Shown in pieces: positions 1-12,280 of a stretch of 64,000 nt of DNA. The DNA is from Petrolisthes cinctipes (Eukaryota > Arthropoda > Malacostraca > Decapoda > Porcellanidae): assembly GCA_033782935.1 (NCBI GenBank), contig JAWQEG010000412.1, forward strand, positions 795,501 to 859,500. The letters run 5' to 3'. The translations under genes and the position numbers were made by a program. The notes beneath the pieces were generated by a model, which was not told the origin of the DNA, did no database searches, and saw nothing but the letters and a program-made list of their open reading frames with translations. How positions within the stretch are numbered: position 1 is the stretch's first letter; each line of letters starts with the position of its first letter.

Positions 1-765
1 TGGGACTGAATTTGAGATATCGAATTTTTGGCACATAAAATGTCGATTTTTAGCATGTTTTTAGCCAATATTTTGAAAATATTCTAGCACTGTGTAGGCA
101 TGTACAGATTGCTTCTGGGACCCCAAAATATTGAATTTTCGGGTGTTTTGAGCCTGAATTTGAGATATAAACGGGTACAGAAGATACATGCACATATTGA
201 CTTTTGGCATCTAAAATATCGATTTTCAGCATGTTTTGGGCCTGTATTTTGAAAATACTCTAACACGGAGTAGGCATGTACAGATCGCTTCTGGGACCCC
301 TAAATATCGAATTTTCGGGTATTTTGGGACTGAATTTGAGATATCGATTTTTTGGCACCTAAAAGATCGAGTTTTAGCATGTTTTTAGCCTATATTTTGA
401 AAATATTCTAGCACTGAGTAGGCATGTACAGATTGCTTCTGGGACCCCAAAATATTGAATTTTCGGGTGTTTTGAGCCTGAATTTGAGATATAAACGGGT
501 ACAGAAGATACATGAACATATTGACTTTGGGCACCAAAAATATCGATTTTCAGGATGTTTTGGGCCTGAATTATGAAAATACTCTAACACGGAGTAGGCA
601 TGTACAGATCGCTTCTGGGACCCGAAAATATCGAATTTTCGGGTGTTTAGGGCCAGAATTTGAGATATAAACGGGTACAGAAGATGCATGCACATATCGA
701 ATTTTGGGCACCTAAAAGATCAATTTTCAGTATGTTTTTGGCCTGTATTTTGAAAATACTCTAAC
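1..765. repeat. Module A, copy 1 (S-L dimer plus S-L-L-L tetramer)
   Basis: This stretch shares private variants with modules starting at 1,504 (+1,503) and 5,335 (+5,334): 'ttggcacataaaatg', 'tttttagccaatatttt', 'cttttggcatc', 'cgggtattttggg' and 'gatcgagttttagc'. Copies 1 and 5,335 also share 'ttcaggatg', 'catgaacat' and 'gaattatgaaaat', which the 1,504 copy lacks. The right edge of the match to 5,335 is near 694-765. Confidence 0.75.
621..643 (+). other. Perfect 23-bp dyad (9-bp arms, 5-base centre) in three L2 copies
   Basis: Arms CCCGAAAAT and ATTTTCGGG flank 'atcga'. The same perfect form is at 2124-2146 and 5955-5977. Most monomers have 'ccccaaaat' in the left arm, leaving one mismatched arm pair, or 'ccctaaat'. 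So an imperfect dyad sits at nearly every monomer joint. Only sequence symmetry is seen; cruciform formation or protein binding is inference. Confidence 0.8.
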
Positions 766-1503
766 ACTGAGTAGGCATGTACAGATTGCTTCTGGGACCC
801 CAAAATATTGAATTTTCGGGTGTTTTGAGCCTGAATTTGAGATATAAACGGGTACTGAAGATGCATGCACATATCGACTTTTGTGCACCTAAAAGATCGA
901 TTTTCAGTATGTTTTGAGCATGTATTTTGAAAATACTCTAACACGGAGTAGGCATGTACAGATCGCTTCTGGGACCCCTAAATATCGAATTTTCGGGTGT
1001 TTTGGGACTGAATTTGAGATATCGACTTTTTGGCACCTAAAAGATCGATTTTTAGCATGTTTTTAGCCTATATTTTGAAAATATTCTAGCACTGAGTAGG
1101 CATGTACAGATTGCTTCTGGGATTCCAAAATATTGAATTTTCGGGTGTTTTGAGCCTGAATATAAGATATAAACGGGTACAGAAGATACATGCACATATT
1201 GACTTTGGGCACCAAAAATATCGATTTTCAGCATGTTTTGGGCCTGAATTTTGAAAATACTCTAACACGGAGTAGGCATGTACAGATTGCTTCTGGGACC
1301 CCAAAATATCGAATTTTCGGGTGTTTAGGACCAGAATTTAAGATATAAACGGGTACAGAAGTTGCATGCACATATCGACTTTTGGGCACCTAAAAGATCT
1401 ATTTTCAGTATGTTTTTGGCCTGTATTTTGAAAATACTCTAACACGGAGTAGGCATGTACAGATACCTTCTGGGACCTCTAAATATCGAATTTTCGGGTG
1501 TTT

Positions 1504-2200
1504 TGGGACTGAATTTGAGATATCGAATTTTTGGCACATAAAATGTCGATTTTTAGCATGTTTTTAGCCAATATTTTGAAAATATTCTAGCACTGTGTAG
1601 GCATGTACAGATTGCTTCTGGGACCCCAAAATATTGAATTTTCGGGTGTTTTGAGCCTGAATTTGAGATATAAACGGGTACAGAAGATACATGCACATAT
1701 TGACTTTTGGCATCTAAAATATCGATTTTCAGCATGTTTTGGGCCTGTATTTTGAAAATACTCTAACACGGAGTAGGCATGTACAGATCGCTTCTGGGAC
1801 CCCTAAATATCGAATTTTCGGGTATTTTGGGACTGAATTTGAGATATCGATTTTTTGGCACCTAAAAGATCGAGTTTTAGCATGTTTTTAGCCTATATTT
1901 TGAAAATATTCTAGCACTGAGTAGGCATGTACAGATTGCTTCTGGGACCCCAAAATATTGAATTTTCGGGTGTTTTGAGCCTGAATTTGAGATATAAACG
2001 GGTACAGAAGATACATGCACATATTGACTTTGGGCACCAAAAATATCGATTTTCAGCATGTTTTGGGCCTGAATTTTGAAAATACTCTAACACGGAGTAG
2101 GCATGTACAGATCGCTTCTGGGACCCGAAAATATCGAATTTTCGGGTGTTTAGGGCCAGAATTTGAGATATAAACGGGTACAGAAGATGCATGCACATAT
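1504..2200. repeat. Module A, copy 2
   Basis: This is the same monomer order and private variants as position 1 onward, shifted by 1,503 bp. It keeps the ordinary 'ttcagcatg', 'catgcacat' and 'gaattttgaaaat' where copies 1 and 3 have changed, so it may be the older version. Its upstream stretch from about 740 onward also matches 4,571 onward (+3,831), consistent with serial duplication of overlapping blocks. Confidence 0.7.
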
Positions 2201-2699
2201 CGAATTTTGGGCACCTAAAAGATCAATTTTCAGTATGTTTTTGGCCTGTATTTTGAAAATACTCTAACACGGAGTAGGCATGTACAGATCGCTTCTGGGA
2301 CCCCTAAATATCGAATTTTCGGGTGTTTTGGGACTGAATTTGAGATATCGACTTTTAGGCACCTAAAAGATCGATTTTTAGCATGTTTTTAGCCTATATT
2401 TTGAAAATATTCTAGCACTGAGTAGGCATGTACAGATTGCTTCTGGGACCCCAAAATATTGAATTTTCGGGTGTTTTGAGCCTGAATTTGAGATATAAAC
2501 GGGTACAGAAGATACATGCACATATTGACTTTGGGCACCAAAAATATCGATTTTCAGCATGTTTTGGGCCTGAATTTTGAAAATACTCTAACACGGAGTA
2601 GGCATGTACAGATCGCTTCTGGGACCCCAAAATATCGAATTTTCGGGTGTTTAGGGCCAGAATTTAAGATATAAACGTGTACAGAAGATGCATGCACAT

Positions 2700-4700
2700 A
2701 TCGACTTTTGGGCACCTAAAAGAACGATTTTCAGTATGTTTTTGGCCTGTATTTTGAAAATACTCTAACACGGAGTAGGCATGCACAGATACCTTCTGGG
2801 ATCTCTAAATATCAAATTTTCGGGTGTTTTGGGACTGAATTTGAGATATCGATTTTTTGGCACCTAAAATGTCGTTTTTTAGCATGTTTTTAGCCTATAT
2901 TTTGAAAATATTCTAGCACTGAGTAGGCATGTACAGATTGCTTGTGGGACCCCAAAATATTGAATTTTCGGGTGTTTTGAGCCTGAATTTGAGATATAAA
3001 CGGGTACAGAAGATATATGCACATATTGACTTTGGGCACCAAAAATATCGATTTTCAGCATGTTTTGGGCCTGAATTTTGAAAATACTCTAACACGGAGT
3101 AGGCATGTACAGATCGCTTCTGGGACCCCAAAATATCGAATTTTCGGGTGTTTAGGGCCAGAATTTGAGATATAAACGGGTACTGAAGATGCATGCACAT
3201 ATTGACTTTTGGGCACCTAAAAGATCGATTTTCAGTATGTTTTAGGCCTGTATTTTGAAAATACTCTAACACGGAGTAGGCATGTACAAATACCTTCTGG
3301 GACCTCTAAATATCGAATTTTCGGGTGTTTTGGGACTGAATTTGAGATATCGATTTTTTGGCACCTAAAATGTCGATTTTTAGCATGTTTTTAGCCTATA
3401 TTTTGAAAATATTCTAGCACTGTGTAGGCATGTACAGATTGCTTCTGGGACCCCAAAATATTGAATTTTCGGGTGTTTTGAGCCTGAATTTGAGATATAA
3501 ACGGGTACAGAAGATACATGCACATATTGACTTTGGGCATCTAAAATATCGATTTTCAGCATGTTTTGGGCCTGTATTTTGAAAATACTCTAACACTGAG
3601 TAGGCATGTACAGATTGCTTCTGGGACCCCAAAATATTGAATTTTCGGGTGTTTTGAGCCTGAATTTGAGATATAAACGGGTACTGAAGATGCATGCACA
3701 TATCGACTTTTGGGCACCTAAAAGAACGATTTTCAGTATGTTTTTGGCCTGTATTTTGAAAATACTCTAACACGGAGTAGGCATGCACAGATACCTTCTG
3801 GGATCTCTAAATATCAAATTTTCGGGTGTTTTGGGACTGAATTTGAGATATCGATTTTTTGGCACCTAAAATGTCGTTTTTTAGCATGTTTTTAGCCTAT
3901 ATTTTGAAAATATTCTAGCACTGAGTAGGCATGTACAGATTGCTTGTGGGACCCCAAAATATTGAATTTTCGGGTGTTTTGAGCCTGAATTTGAGATATA
4001 AACGGGTACAGAAGATATATGCACATATTGACTTTGGGCACCAAAAATATCGATTTTCAGCATGTTTTGGGCCTGAATTTTGAAAATACTCTAACACGGA
4101 GTAGGCATGTACAGATCGCTTCTGGGACCCCAAAATATCGAATTTTCGGGTGTTTAGGGCCAGAATTTGAGATATAAACGGGTACTGAAGATGCATGCAC
4201 ATATCGACTTTTGGGCACCTAAAAGATCGATTTTCAGTATGTTTTTGGCCTGTATTTTGAAAATACTCTAACACGGAGTAGGCATGTACAAATACCTTCT
4301 GGGACCTCTAAATATCGAATTTTCGGGTGTTTTGGGACTGAATTTGAGATATCGATTTTTTGGCACCTAAAATGTCGATTTTTAGCATGTTTTTAGCCTA
4401 TATTTTGAAAATATTCTAGCACTGTGTAGGCATGTACAGATTGCTTCTGGGACCCCAAAATATTGAATTTTCGGGTGTTTTGAGCCTGAATTTGAGATAT
4501 AAACGGGTACAGAAGATACATGCACATATTGACTTTGGGCATCTAAAATATCGATTTTCAGCATGTTTTGGGCCTGTATTTTGAAAATACTCTAACACTG
4601 AGTAGGCATGTACAGATTGCTTCTGGGACCCCAAAATATTGAATTTTCGGGTGTTTTGAGCCTGAATTTGAGATATAAACGGGTACTGAAGATGCATGCA
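2700..4700. repeat. 1,002-bp hexamer tandem duplication (two copies)
   Basis: Copies lie at about 2,700-3,700 and 3,700-4,700. Private variants repeat at exactly +1,002: 'agaacgatttt' at 2721 and 3723, together with 'ggcatgcacagatacc', 'aatgtcgttttttagc', 'cttgtgggacc' and 'gatatatgcac'. Each copy is one alpha plus one beta trimer. Left and right limits are set by 'aaacgtgtac' at about 2,673, absent from the second copy, and by 'agaacg' versus 'agatcg' near 4,725. Confidence 0.82.
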
Positions 4701-5334
4701 CATATCGACTTTTGTGCACCTAAAAGATCGATTTTTAGTATGTTTTGAGCATGTATTTTGAAAATACTCTAACACGGAGTAGGCATGTACAGATCGCTTC
4801 TGGGACCCCTAAATATCGAATTTTCGGGTGTTTTGGGACTGAATTTGAGATATCGACTTTTTGGCACCTAAAAGATCGATTTTTAGCATGTTTTTAGCCT
4901 ATATTTTGAAAATATTCTAGCACTGAGTAGGCATGTACAGATTGCTTCTGGGATTCCAAAATATTGAATTTTCGGGTGTTTTGAGCCTGAATATAAGATA
5001 TAAACGGGTACAGAAGATACATGCACATATTGACTTTGGGCACCAAAAATATCGATTTTCAGCATGTTTTGGGCCTGAATTTTGAAAATACTCTAACACG
5101 GAGTAGGCATGTACAGATCGCTTCTGGGACCCCAAAATATCGAATTTTCGGGTGTTTAGGACCAGAATTTAAGATATAAACGGGTACAGAAGTTGCATGC
5201 ACATATCGACTTTTGGGCACCTAAAAGATCTATTTTCAGTATGTTTTTGGCCTGTATTTTGAAAATACTCTAACACGGAGTAGGCATGTACAGATAGCTT
5301 CTGGGACCTCTAAATATCGAATTTTCGGGTGTTT

Positions 5335-6100
5335 TGGGACTGAATTTGAGATATCGAATTTTTGGCACATAAAATGTCGATTTTTAGCATGTTTTTAGCC
5401 AATATTTTGAAAATATTCTAGCACTGTGTAGGCATGTACAGATTGCTTCTGGGACCCCAAAATATTGAATTTTCGGGTGTTTTGAGCCTGAATTTGAGAT
5501 ATAAACGGGTACAGAAGATACATGCACATATTGACTTTTGGCATCTAAAATATCGATTTTCAGCATGTTTTGGGCCTGTATTTTGAAAATACTCTAACAC
5601 GGAGTAGGCATGTACAGATCGCTTCTGGGACCCCTAAATATCGAATTTTCGGGTATTTTGGGACTGAATTTGAGATATCGATTTTTTGGCACCTAAAAGA
5701 TCGAGTTTTAGCATGTTTTTAGCCTATATTTTGAAAATATTCTAGCACTGAGTAGGCATGTACAGATTGCTTCTGGGACCCCAAAATATTGAATTTTCGG
5801 GTGTTTTGAGCCTGAATTTGAGATATAAACGGGTACAGAAGATACATGAACATATTGACTTTGGGCACCAAAAATATCGATTTTCAGGATGTTTTGGGCC
5901 TGAATTATGAAAATACTCTAACACGGAGTAGGCATGTACAGATCGCTTCTGGGACCCGAAAATATCGAATTTTCGGGTGTTTAGGGCCAGAATTTGAGAT
6001 ATAAACGGGTACAGAAGATGCATGCACATATCGACTTTTGGGTACCTAAAAGATCAATTTTCAGTATGTTTTTGGCCTGTATTTTGAAAATACTCTAACA
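5335..6100. repeat. Module A, copy 3
   Basis: This matches position 1 onward at +5,334, including the shared private changes 'ttcaggatg', 'catgaacat' and 'gaattatgaaaat'. The match weakens after about 6,028, where 'cgacttttgggtacc' replaces 'cgaattttgggcacc'. After the module the array returns to regular 501-bp trimers (short monomers at 6209, 6710, 7211 and 7713). Confidence 0.72.
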
Positions 6101-8619
6101 CGGAGTAGGCATGTACAGATACCTTCTGGGACCTCTAAATATCGAATTTTCGGGTGTTTTGGGACTGAATTTGATATATCGATTTTTTGGCACCTAAAAT
6201 GTCGATTTTTAGCATGTTTTTAGCCTATATTTTGAAAATATTCTAGCACTGTGTAGGCATGTACAGATTGCTTCTGGGACCCCAAAATATTGAATTTTCG
6301 GGTGTTTTGAGCCTGAATTTGAGATATAAACGGGTACAGAAGATACATGCACATATTGACTTTGGGCATCTAAAATATCGATTTTTAGCATGTTTTCGGC
6401 CTGTATTTTGAAAATTCTCTAACACTGAGTAGGCATGTACAGATTGCTTATGGGACCCCAAAATATTGAATTTTCGGGTGTTTTGAGCCTGAATTTGAGA
6501 TATAAACGGGTACTGAAGATGCATGCACATATCGACTTTTGTGCACCTAAAAGATCGATTTTCAGTATGTTTTGAGCATGTATTTTGAAAATACTCTAAC
6601 ACGGAGTAGGCATGTACAGATCGCTTCTCGGACTCCTAAATATCGAATTTTCGGGTGTTTTGGGACTGAATTTGAGATATCCACTTTTAGGCACCTAAAA
6701 GATCGATTTTTAGCATGTTTTTAGCCTATATTTTGAAGATATTCTAGCACGGAGTAGGCATGTACAGATTGCTTCTGGGATTCCAAAATATTGAATTTTC
6801 GGGTGTTTTGAGCCTGAATTTGAGATATAAACGGGTACAGAAGATACATGCACATATTGACTTTGGGCACCAAAAATATCGATTTTCAGCATGTTTTGGG
6901 CCTGAATTTTGAAAATACTCTAACACGGATTAGGCATGTACAGATCGCTTATGGGACCCCAAAATATCGAATTTTCGGGTGTTTAGGGCCAGAATTTGAG
7001 ATATAAACGGGTACAGAAGATGCATGCACATATCGACTTTTGGGCACCTAAAAGATCGATTTTCAGTATGTTTTTGGCCTGTATTTTGAAAATACTCTAA
7101 CACGGAGTAGGCATGTTCAGATACCTTCTGGGACCTCTAAATATCGAATTTTCGGGTGTTTTGGGACTGAATTTGAGATATCGATTTTTTGGCACCTAAA
7201 ATGTCGATTTTTAGCATGTTTATAGCCTATTTTTTTGAAAATATTCTAGCACTGTGTAGGCATGTACAGATTGCTTCTGGGACCCCAAAATATTGAATTT
7301 TCGGGTGTTTTGAGCCTGAATTTGAGATATAAACGGGTACAGAAGATACATGCACATATTGACTTTGGGCATCTAAAATATCGATTTTCAGCATGTTTTG
7401 GGCCTGCATTTTGAAAATACTCTAACACTGAATAGGCATGTACAGATTGCTTCTGGGACCCCAAAATATCGAATTTTCGGGTGTTTTGAGCCTGAATTTG
7501 AGATATAAACGGGTACTGAAGATGCATGCACATATCGACTTTTGTGCACCTAAAAGATCGATTTTCAGTATGTTTTGAGCATGTATTTTGAAAATACTCT
7601 AACACGGAGTAGGCATGTACAGATCGCTTCTGGGACCCCTAAATAACGAATTTTCGGGTGTTTTGGGACTGAAATTGAGATATCGACTTTTTGGCACTTA
7701 AAAGATCGATTTTTAGCATGTTTTTAGCCTATATTTTGAAAATATTCTAGCACTGAGTAGGCATGTACAGATTGCTTCTGGGACCCCAAAATATTGAATT
7801 TTCGGGTGTTTTGAGCCTGAATTTGAGATATAAACGGGTACAGAAGATACATGCACATATTGACTTTGGGCACCAAAAATATCGATTTTCAGCATGTTTT
7901 GGGCCTGAATTTTGAAAATACTCTAACACGGAGTAGGCATGTACAGATCGCTTCTGGGACCCCAAAATATCGAATTTGCGGGTGTTTAGGGCCAGAATTT
8001 GAGATATAAACGGGTACAGAAGATGCATGCACATATCGACTTTTGGGCACCTAAAAGATCGATTTTCAGTATGTTTTGAGCATGTATTTTGAAAATACTC
8101 TAACACGGAGTAGGCATGTACAGATCGCTTCTGGGACCCCTAAATATCGAATTTTCGGGTGTTTTGGGACTGAATTTGAGATATCAACTTTTTGGCGCCT
8201 AAAAGATCGATTTTTAGCATGTTTTTAGCCTATATTTTGAAAATATTCTAGCATTGAGTAGGCATGTACAGATTGCTTCTGGGACCCCAAAATATTGAAT
8301 TTTCGGGTGTTTTGAGCCTAAATTTGAAATATAAACGGGTACAGAAGATACATGCACATATTGACTTTGGGCACCAAAAATATCGATTTTCAGCATGTTT
8401 AGGGCCTGAATTTTGAAAATACTCTAACACGGATTAGGCATGTACAGATCGCTTCTGGGACCCCAAAATATAGAATTTTCGGGTGTTAAGGGCCAGAATT
8501 TGAGATATAAACGGGTACAGAAGATGCATGCACATATCGACTTTTGGGCACCTAAAAGATCGATTTTCAGTATGTTTTTGGCCTGTATTTTGAAAATACT
8601 CTAACAAGGAGTAGGCATG

Positions 8620-9947
8620 TACAGATACCTTCTGGGACCTCTAAATATCGAATTTTCGGGTGTTTTGGGACTGAATTTGAGATATCGATTTTTTGGCACC
8701 TAAAATGTCGATTTTTAGCATGTTTTTAGCCTATATTTTGAAAATATTCTAGCACTGAGTAGGCATATACAGATTGCTTCTGGGACCCCAAAATATTGAA
8801 TTTTCGGGTGTTTTGAGCCTGAATTTGAGATATAAACGGGTACAGAAGATACATGCACATATTGACTTTGGGCACCAAAAATATCGATTTTCAGCATGTT
8901 TTGGGCCTGAATTTTGAAAATACTCTAACACGGAGTAGGCATGTACAGATCGCTTCTGGGACCCCAAAATATCGAATTTTCAGGTGTTTAGGGCCAGAAT
9001 TTGAGATATAAACGGGTACAGAAGATGCATGCACATATCGACTTTAGGGCACCTAAAAGATCGTTTTTCAGTATGTTTTTGGCCTGTATTTTGAAAATAC
9101 TCTAACACGGAGTAGGCATGTACAGATACCTTCTGGGACCTCTAAATATCGAATTTTCGGGTGTTTTGGGACTGAATTTGAGATATCGATTTTTTGGCAC
9201 CTAAAATGTCGATTTTTAGCAAGTTTTTAGCCTATATTTTGAAAATATTCTAGCACTGTGTAGGCATGTACAGATTGCTCCTGGGACCCCAAAATATTGA
9301 ATTTTCGGGTGTTTTGAGCTTTAATTTGAGATATAAACGGGTACAGAAGATACATGCACATATCGACTTTTGTGCACCTAAAAGATCGATTTTCAGTATG
9401 TTTTGAGCATGCATTTTGAAAATACTCTAACACGGAGTAGGCATGTACAGATCGCTTCTGGGACCCCAAAATATTGAATTTTCGGGTGTTTAGGGCCAGA
9501 ATTTGAGATATAAACGGGTACAGAAGATGCATGCACATATCGACTTTTGGGCACCTAAAAGATCGATTTTCAGTATGTTTTTGGCCAGTATTTTGAAAAT
9601 ACTCTAACAAGGAGTAGGCATGTACAGATACCTTCTGGGACCTCTAAATATTGAATTTTCGGGTGTTTTGGGACTGAATTTGAGGTATCGACTTTTTGGC
9701 ACCAAAAATATCGATTTTCAGCATGTTTTGGGCCTGAATTTTGAAAATACTCTAACACGGAGTAGGCATGTACAGATCGCATCTGGGACCCCAAAATATC
9801 GAATTTTCGGGTGTTTAGGGCCAGAATTTGAGATATAAACGGGTACAGAAGATGCATGCACATATCGACTTTTGGGCACCTAAAAGATCGATTTTCAGTA
9901 TGTTTTTGGCCAGTATTTTGAAAATACTCTAACAAGTAGTAGGCATG
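8620..9947. repeat. 1,328-bp octamer HOR, copy 1
   Basis: Units in order are S-L-L then S-L-L-S*-L, where S* is an S/L1 recombinant (9650-9797). Anchors at 8759, 9260, 9437, 9614, 9762, 9939 and 10087 give the sizes. Private marks are 'gcatatacag', 'cgaattttcaggtg', 'ctttagggcacc', 'gatcgtttttcag', 'ttagcaagttttt', 'ttgctcctggg', 'gagctttaatttg', 'gagcatgcatttt', 'gatcgcatctggg' and 'acaagtagtagg'. All recur at +1,328. The left limit is approximate. Confidence 0.85.
9650..9797 (+). repeat. S/L1 recombinant monomer S* (148 bp)
   Basis: The first half is S type ('ggactgaatttgaggtatcg', then 'actttttggcacc'), joined at 'ggcacc' to an L1-type second half ('aaaaatatcgattttcagcatg', 'ttttgggcctgaatttt', 'actctaacacgg'). 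Sister copies lie at 10978-11125, 14460-14607 and 17292-17439. It is best explained by in-register exchange between S and L1 at the shared 'ggcacc'. All four copies share 'gatcgcatctggg', so they descend from one event. Confidence 0.83.
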
Positions 9948-11275
9948 TACAGATACCTTCTGGGACCTCTAAATATCGAATTTTCGGGTGTTTTGGGACT
10001 GAATTTGAGATATCGATTTTTTGGCACCTAAAATGTCGATTTTTAGCATGTTTTTAGCCTATATTTTGAAAATATTCTAGCACTGAGTAGGCATATACAG
10101 ATTGCTTCTGGGACCCCAAAATATTGAATTTTCGGGTGTTTTGAGCCTGAATTTGAGATATAAACGGGTACAGAAGATACATGCACATATTGACTTTGGG
10201 CACCAAAAATATCGATTTTCAGCATGTTTTGGGCCTGAATTTTGAAAATACTCTAACACGGAGTAGGCATGTACAGATCGCTTCTGGGACCCCAAAATAT
10301 CGAATTTTCAGGTGTTTAGGGCCAGAATTTGAGATATAAACGGGTACAGAAGATGCATGCACATATCGACTTTAGGGCACCTAAAAGATCGTTTTTCAGT
10401 ATGTTTTTGGCCTGTATTTTGAAAATACTCTAACACGGAGTAGGCATGTACAGATACCTTCTGGGACCTCTAAATATCGAATTTTCGGGTGTTTTGGGAC
10501 TGAATTTGAGATATCGATTTTTTGGCACCTAAAATGTCGATTTTTAGCAAGTTTTTAGCCTATATTTTGAAAATATTCTAGCACTGTGTAGGCATGTACA
10601 GATTGCTCCTGGGACCCCAAAATATTGAATTTTCGGGTGTTTTGAGCTTTAATTTGAGATATAAACGGGTACAGAAGATACATGCACATATCGACTTTTG
10701 TGCACCTAAAAGATCGATTTTCAGTATGTTTTGAGCATGCATTTTGAAAATACTCTAACACGGAGTAGGCATGTACAGATCGCTTCTGGGACCCCAAAAT
10801 ATTGAATTTTCGGGTGTTTAGGGCCAGAATTTGAGATATAAACGGGTACAGAAGATGCATGCACATATCGACTTTTGGGCACCTAAAAGATCGATTTTCA
10901 GTATGTTTTTGGCCAGTATTTTGAAAATACTCTAACAAGGAGTAGGCATGTACAGATACCTTCTGGGACCTCTAAATATTGAATTTTCGGGTGTTTTGGG
11001 ACTGAATTTGAGGTATCGACTTTTTGGCACCAAAAATATCGATTTTCAGCATGTTTTGGGCCTGAATTTTGAAAATACTCTAACACGGAGTAGGCATGTA
11101 CAGATCGCATCTGGGACCCCAAAATATCGAATTTTCGGGTGTTTAGGGCCAGAATTTGAGATATAAACGGGTACAGAAGATGCATGCACATATCGACTTT
11201 TGGGCACCTAAAAGATCGATTTTCAGTATGTTTTTGGCCAGTATTTTGAAAATACTCTAACAAGTAGTAGGCATG
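9948..11275. repeat. 1,328-bp octamer HOR, copy 2
   Basis: I found no difference from copy 1 when comparing the private marks in order, so it is either very recent or perfectly homogenised. It includes the second S* recombinant at 10978-11125. The match stops near 11,335, where the next S reads 'gaatttgatatatcg'. Confidence 0.85.
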
Positions 11276-12280
11276 TACAGATACCTTCTGGGACCTCTAA
11301 ATATCGAATTTTCGGGTGTTTTGGGACTGAATTTGATATATCGATTTTTTGGCACCTAAAATGTCGAATTTTAGCATGTTTTTAGCCTATATTTTGAAAA
11401 TATTCTAGCACTGTGTAGGCATGTACAGATTGCTTCTGGGACCCCAAAATATTGAATTTTCGGGTGTTTTGAGCATGAATTTGAGATATAAACCGGTACA
11501 GAAGATGTGTGCACATATTGACTTTGGGCATCTAAAATATCGATTTTCAACATGTTTTGGGCCTGAATTTTGAAAATACTCTAACACGGAGTAGGCATGT
11601 ACAGATCGCTTCTGGGACCCCAAAATATCGAATTTTCAGGTGTTTAGGGCCAGAATTTGAGATATAAACGGGTACAGAAGATGCATGCACATATCGACTT
11701 TAGGGCACCTAAAAGATCGTTTTTCAGTATGTTTTTGGCCTGTATTTTGAAAATACTCTAACACGGAGTAGGGATGTACAGATACCTTCTGGGACCTCTA
11801 AATATCGAATTTTCGGGTGTTTTGGGACTGAATTTGAGATATCGATTTTTTGGCACCTAAAATGTCGATTTTTAGCAAGTTTTTAGCCTATATTTTGAAA
11901 ATATTCTAGCACTGTGTAGGCATGTACAGATTGCTCCTGGGACCCCAAAATATTGAATTTTCGGGTGTTTTGAGCCTTAATTTGAGATATAAACGGGTAC
12001 AGAAGATACATGCACATATCGACTTTTGTGCACCTAAAAGATCGATTTTCAGTATGTTTTGAGCATGTATTTTGAAAATACTCTAACACGGAGTAGGCAT
12101 GTACAGATCGCTTCTGGGACCCCAAAATATTGAATTTTCGGGTGTTTAGGGCCAGAATTTGAGATATAAACGGGTACAGAAGATGCATGCACATATCGAC
12201 TTTTGGGCACCTAAAAGATCGATTTTCAGTATGTTTTTGGCCAGTATTTTGAAAATACTCTAACAAGGAGTAGGCATGTA
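11276..12280. repeat. 1,328-bp octamer, third partial and diverged copy
   Basis: The L1 here is replaced by a version with 'gagcatgaatttgag', 'aaaccggtac' and 'gatgtgtgcac'. From about 11,575 the text again matches the octamer ('tttcaggtg', 'ctttagggcacc', 'ttagcaagttttt', 'ttgctcctggg'). It ends before the S* unit, so the copy is truncated at its right side. A related fragment, also with an S*, lies at about 13.93-14.85 kb. Confidence 0.7.

Noticed and set aside
9620..9838. Plus-strand open frames of 65-99 codons (9620, 10948, 14430, 17262, 60719)
   Set aside because: The 9.6-17.3 kb set occurs only where S/L1 recombinants or local indels remove repeated stops, and the 60-61 kb ones arise from homopolymer indels. 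No coding evidence.
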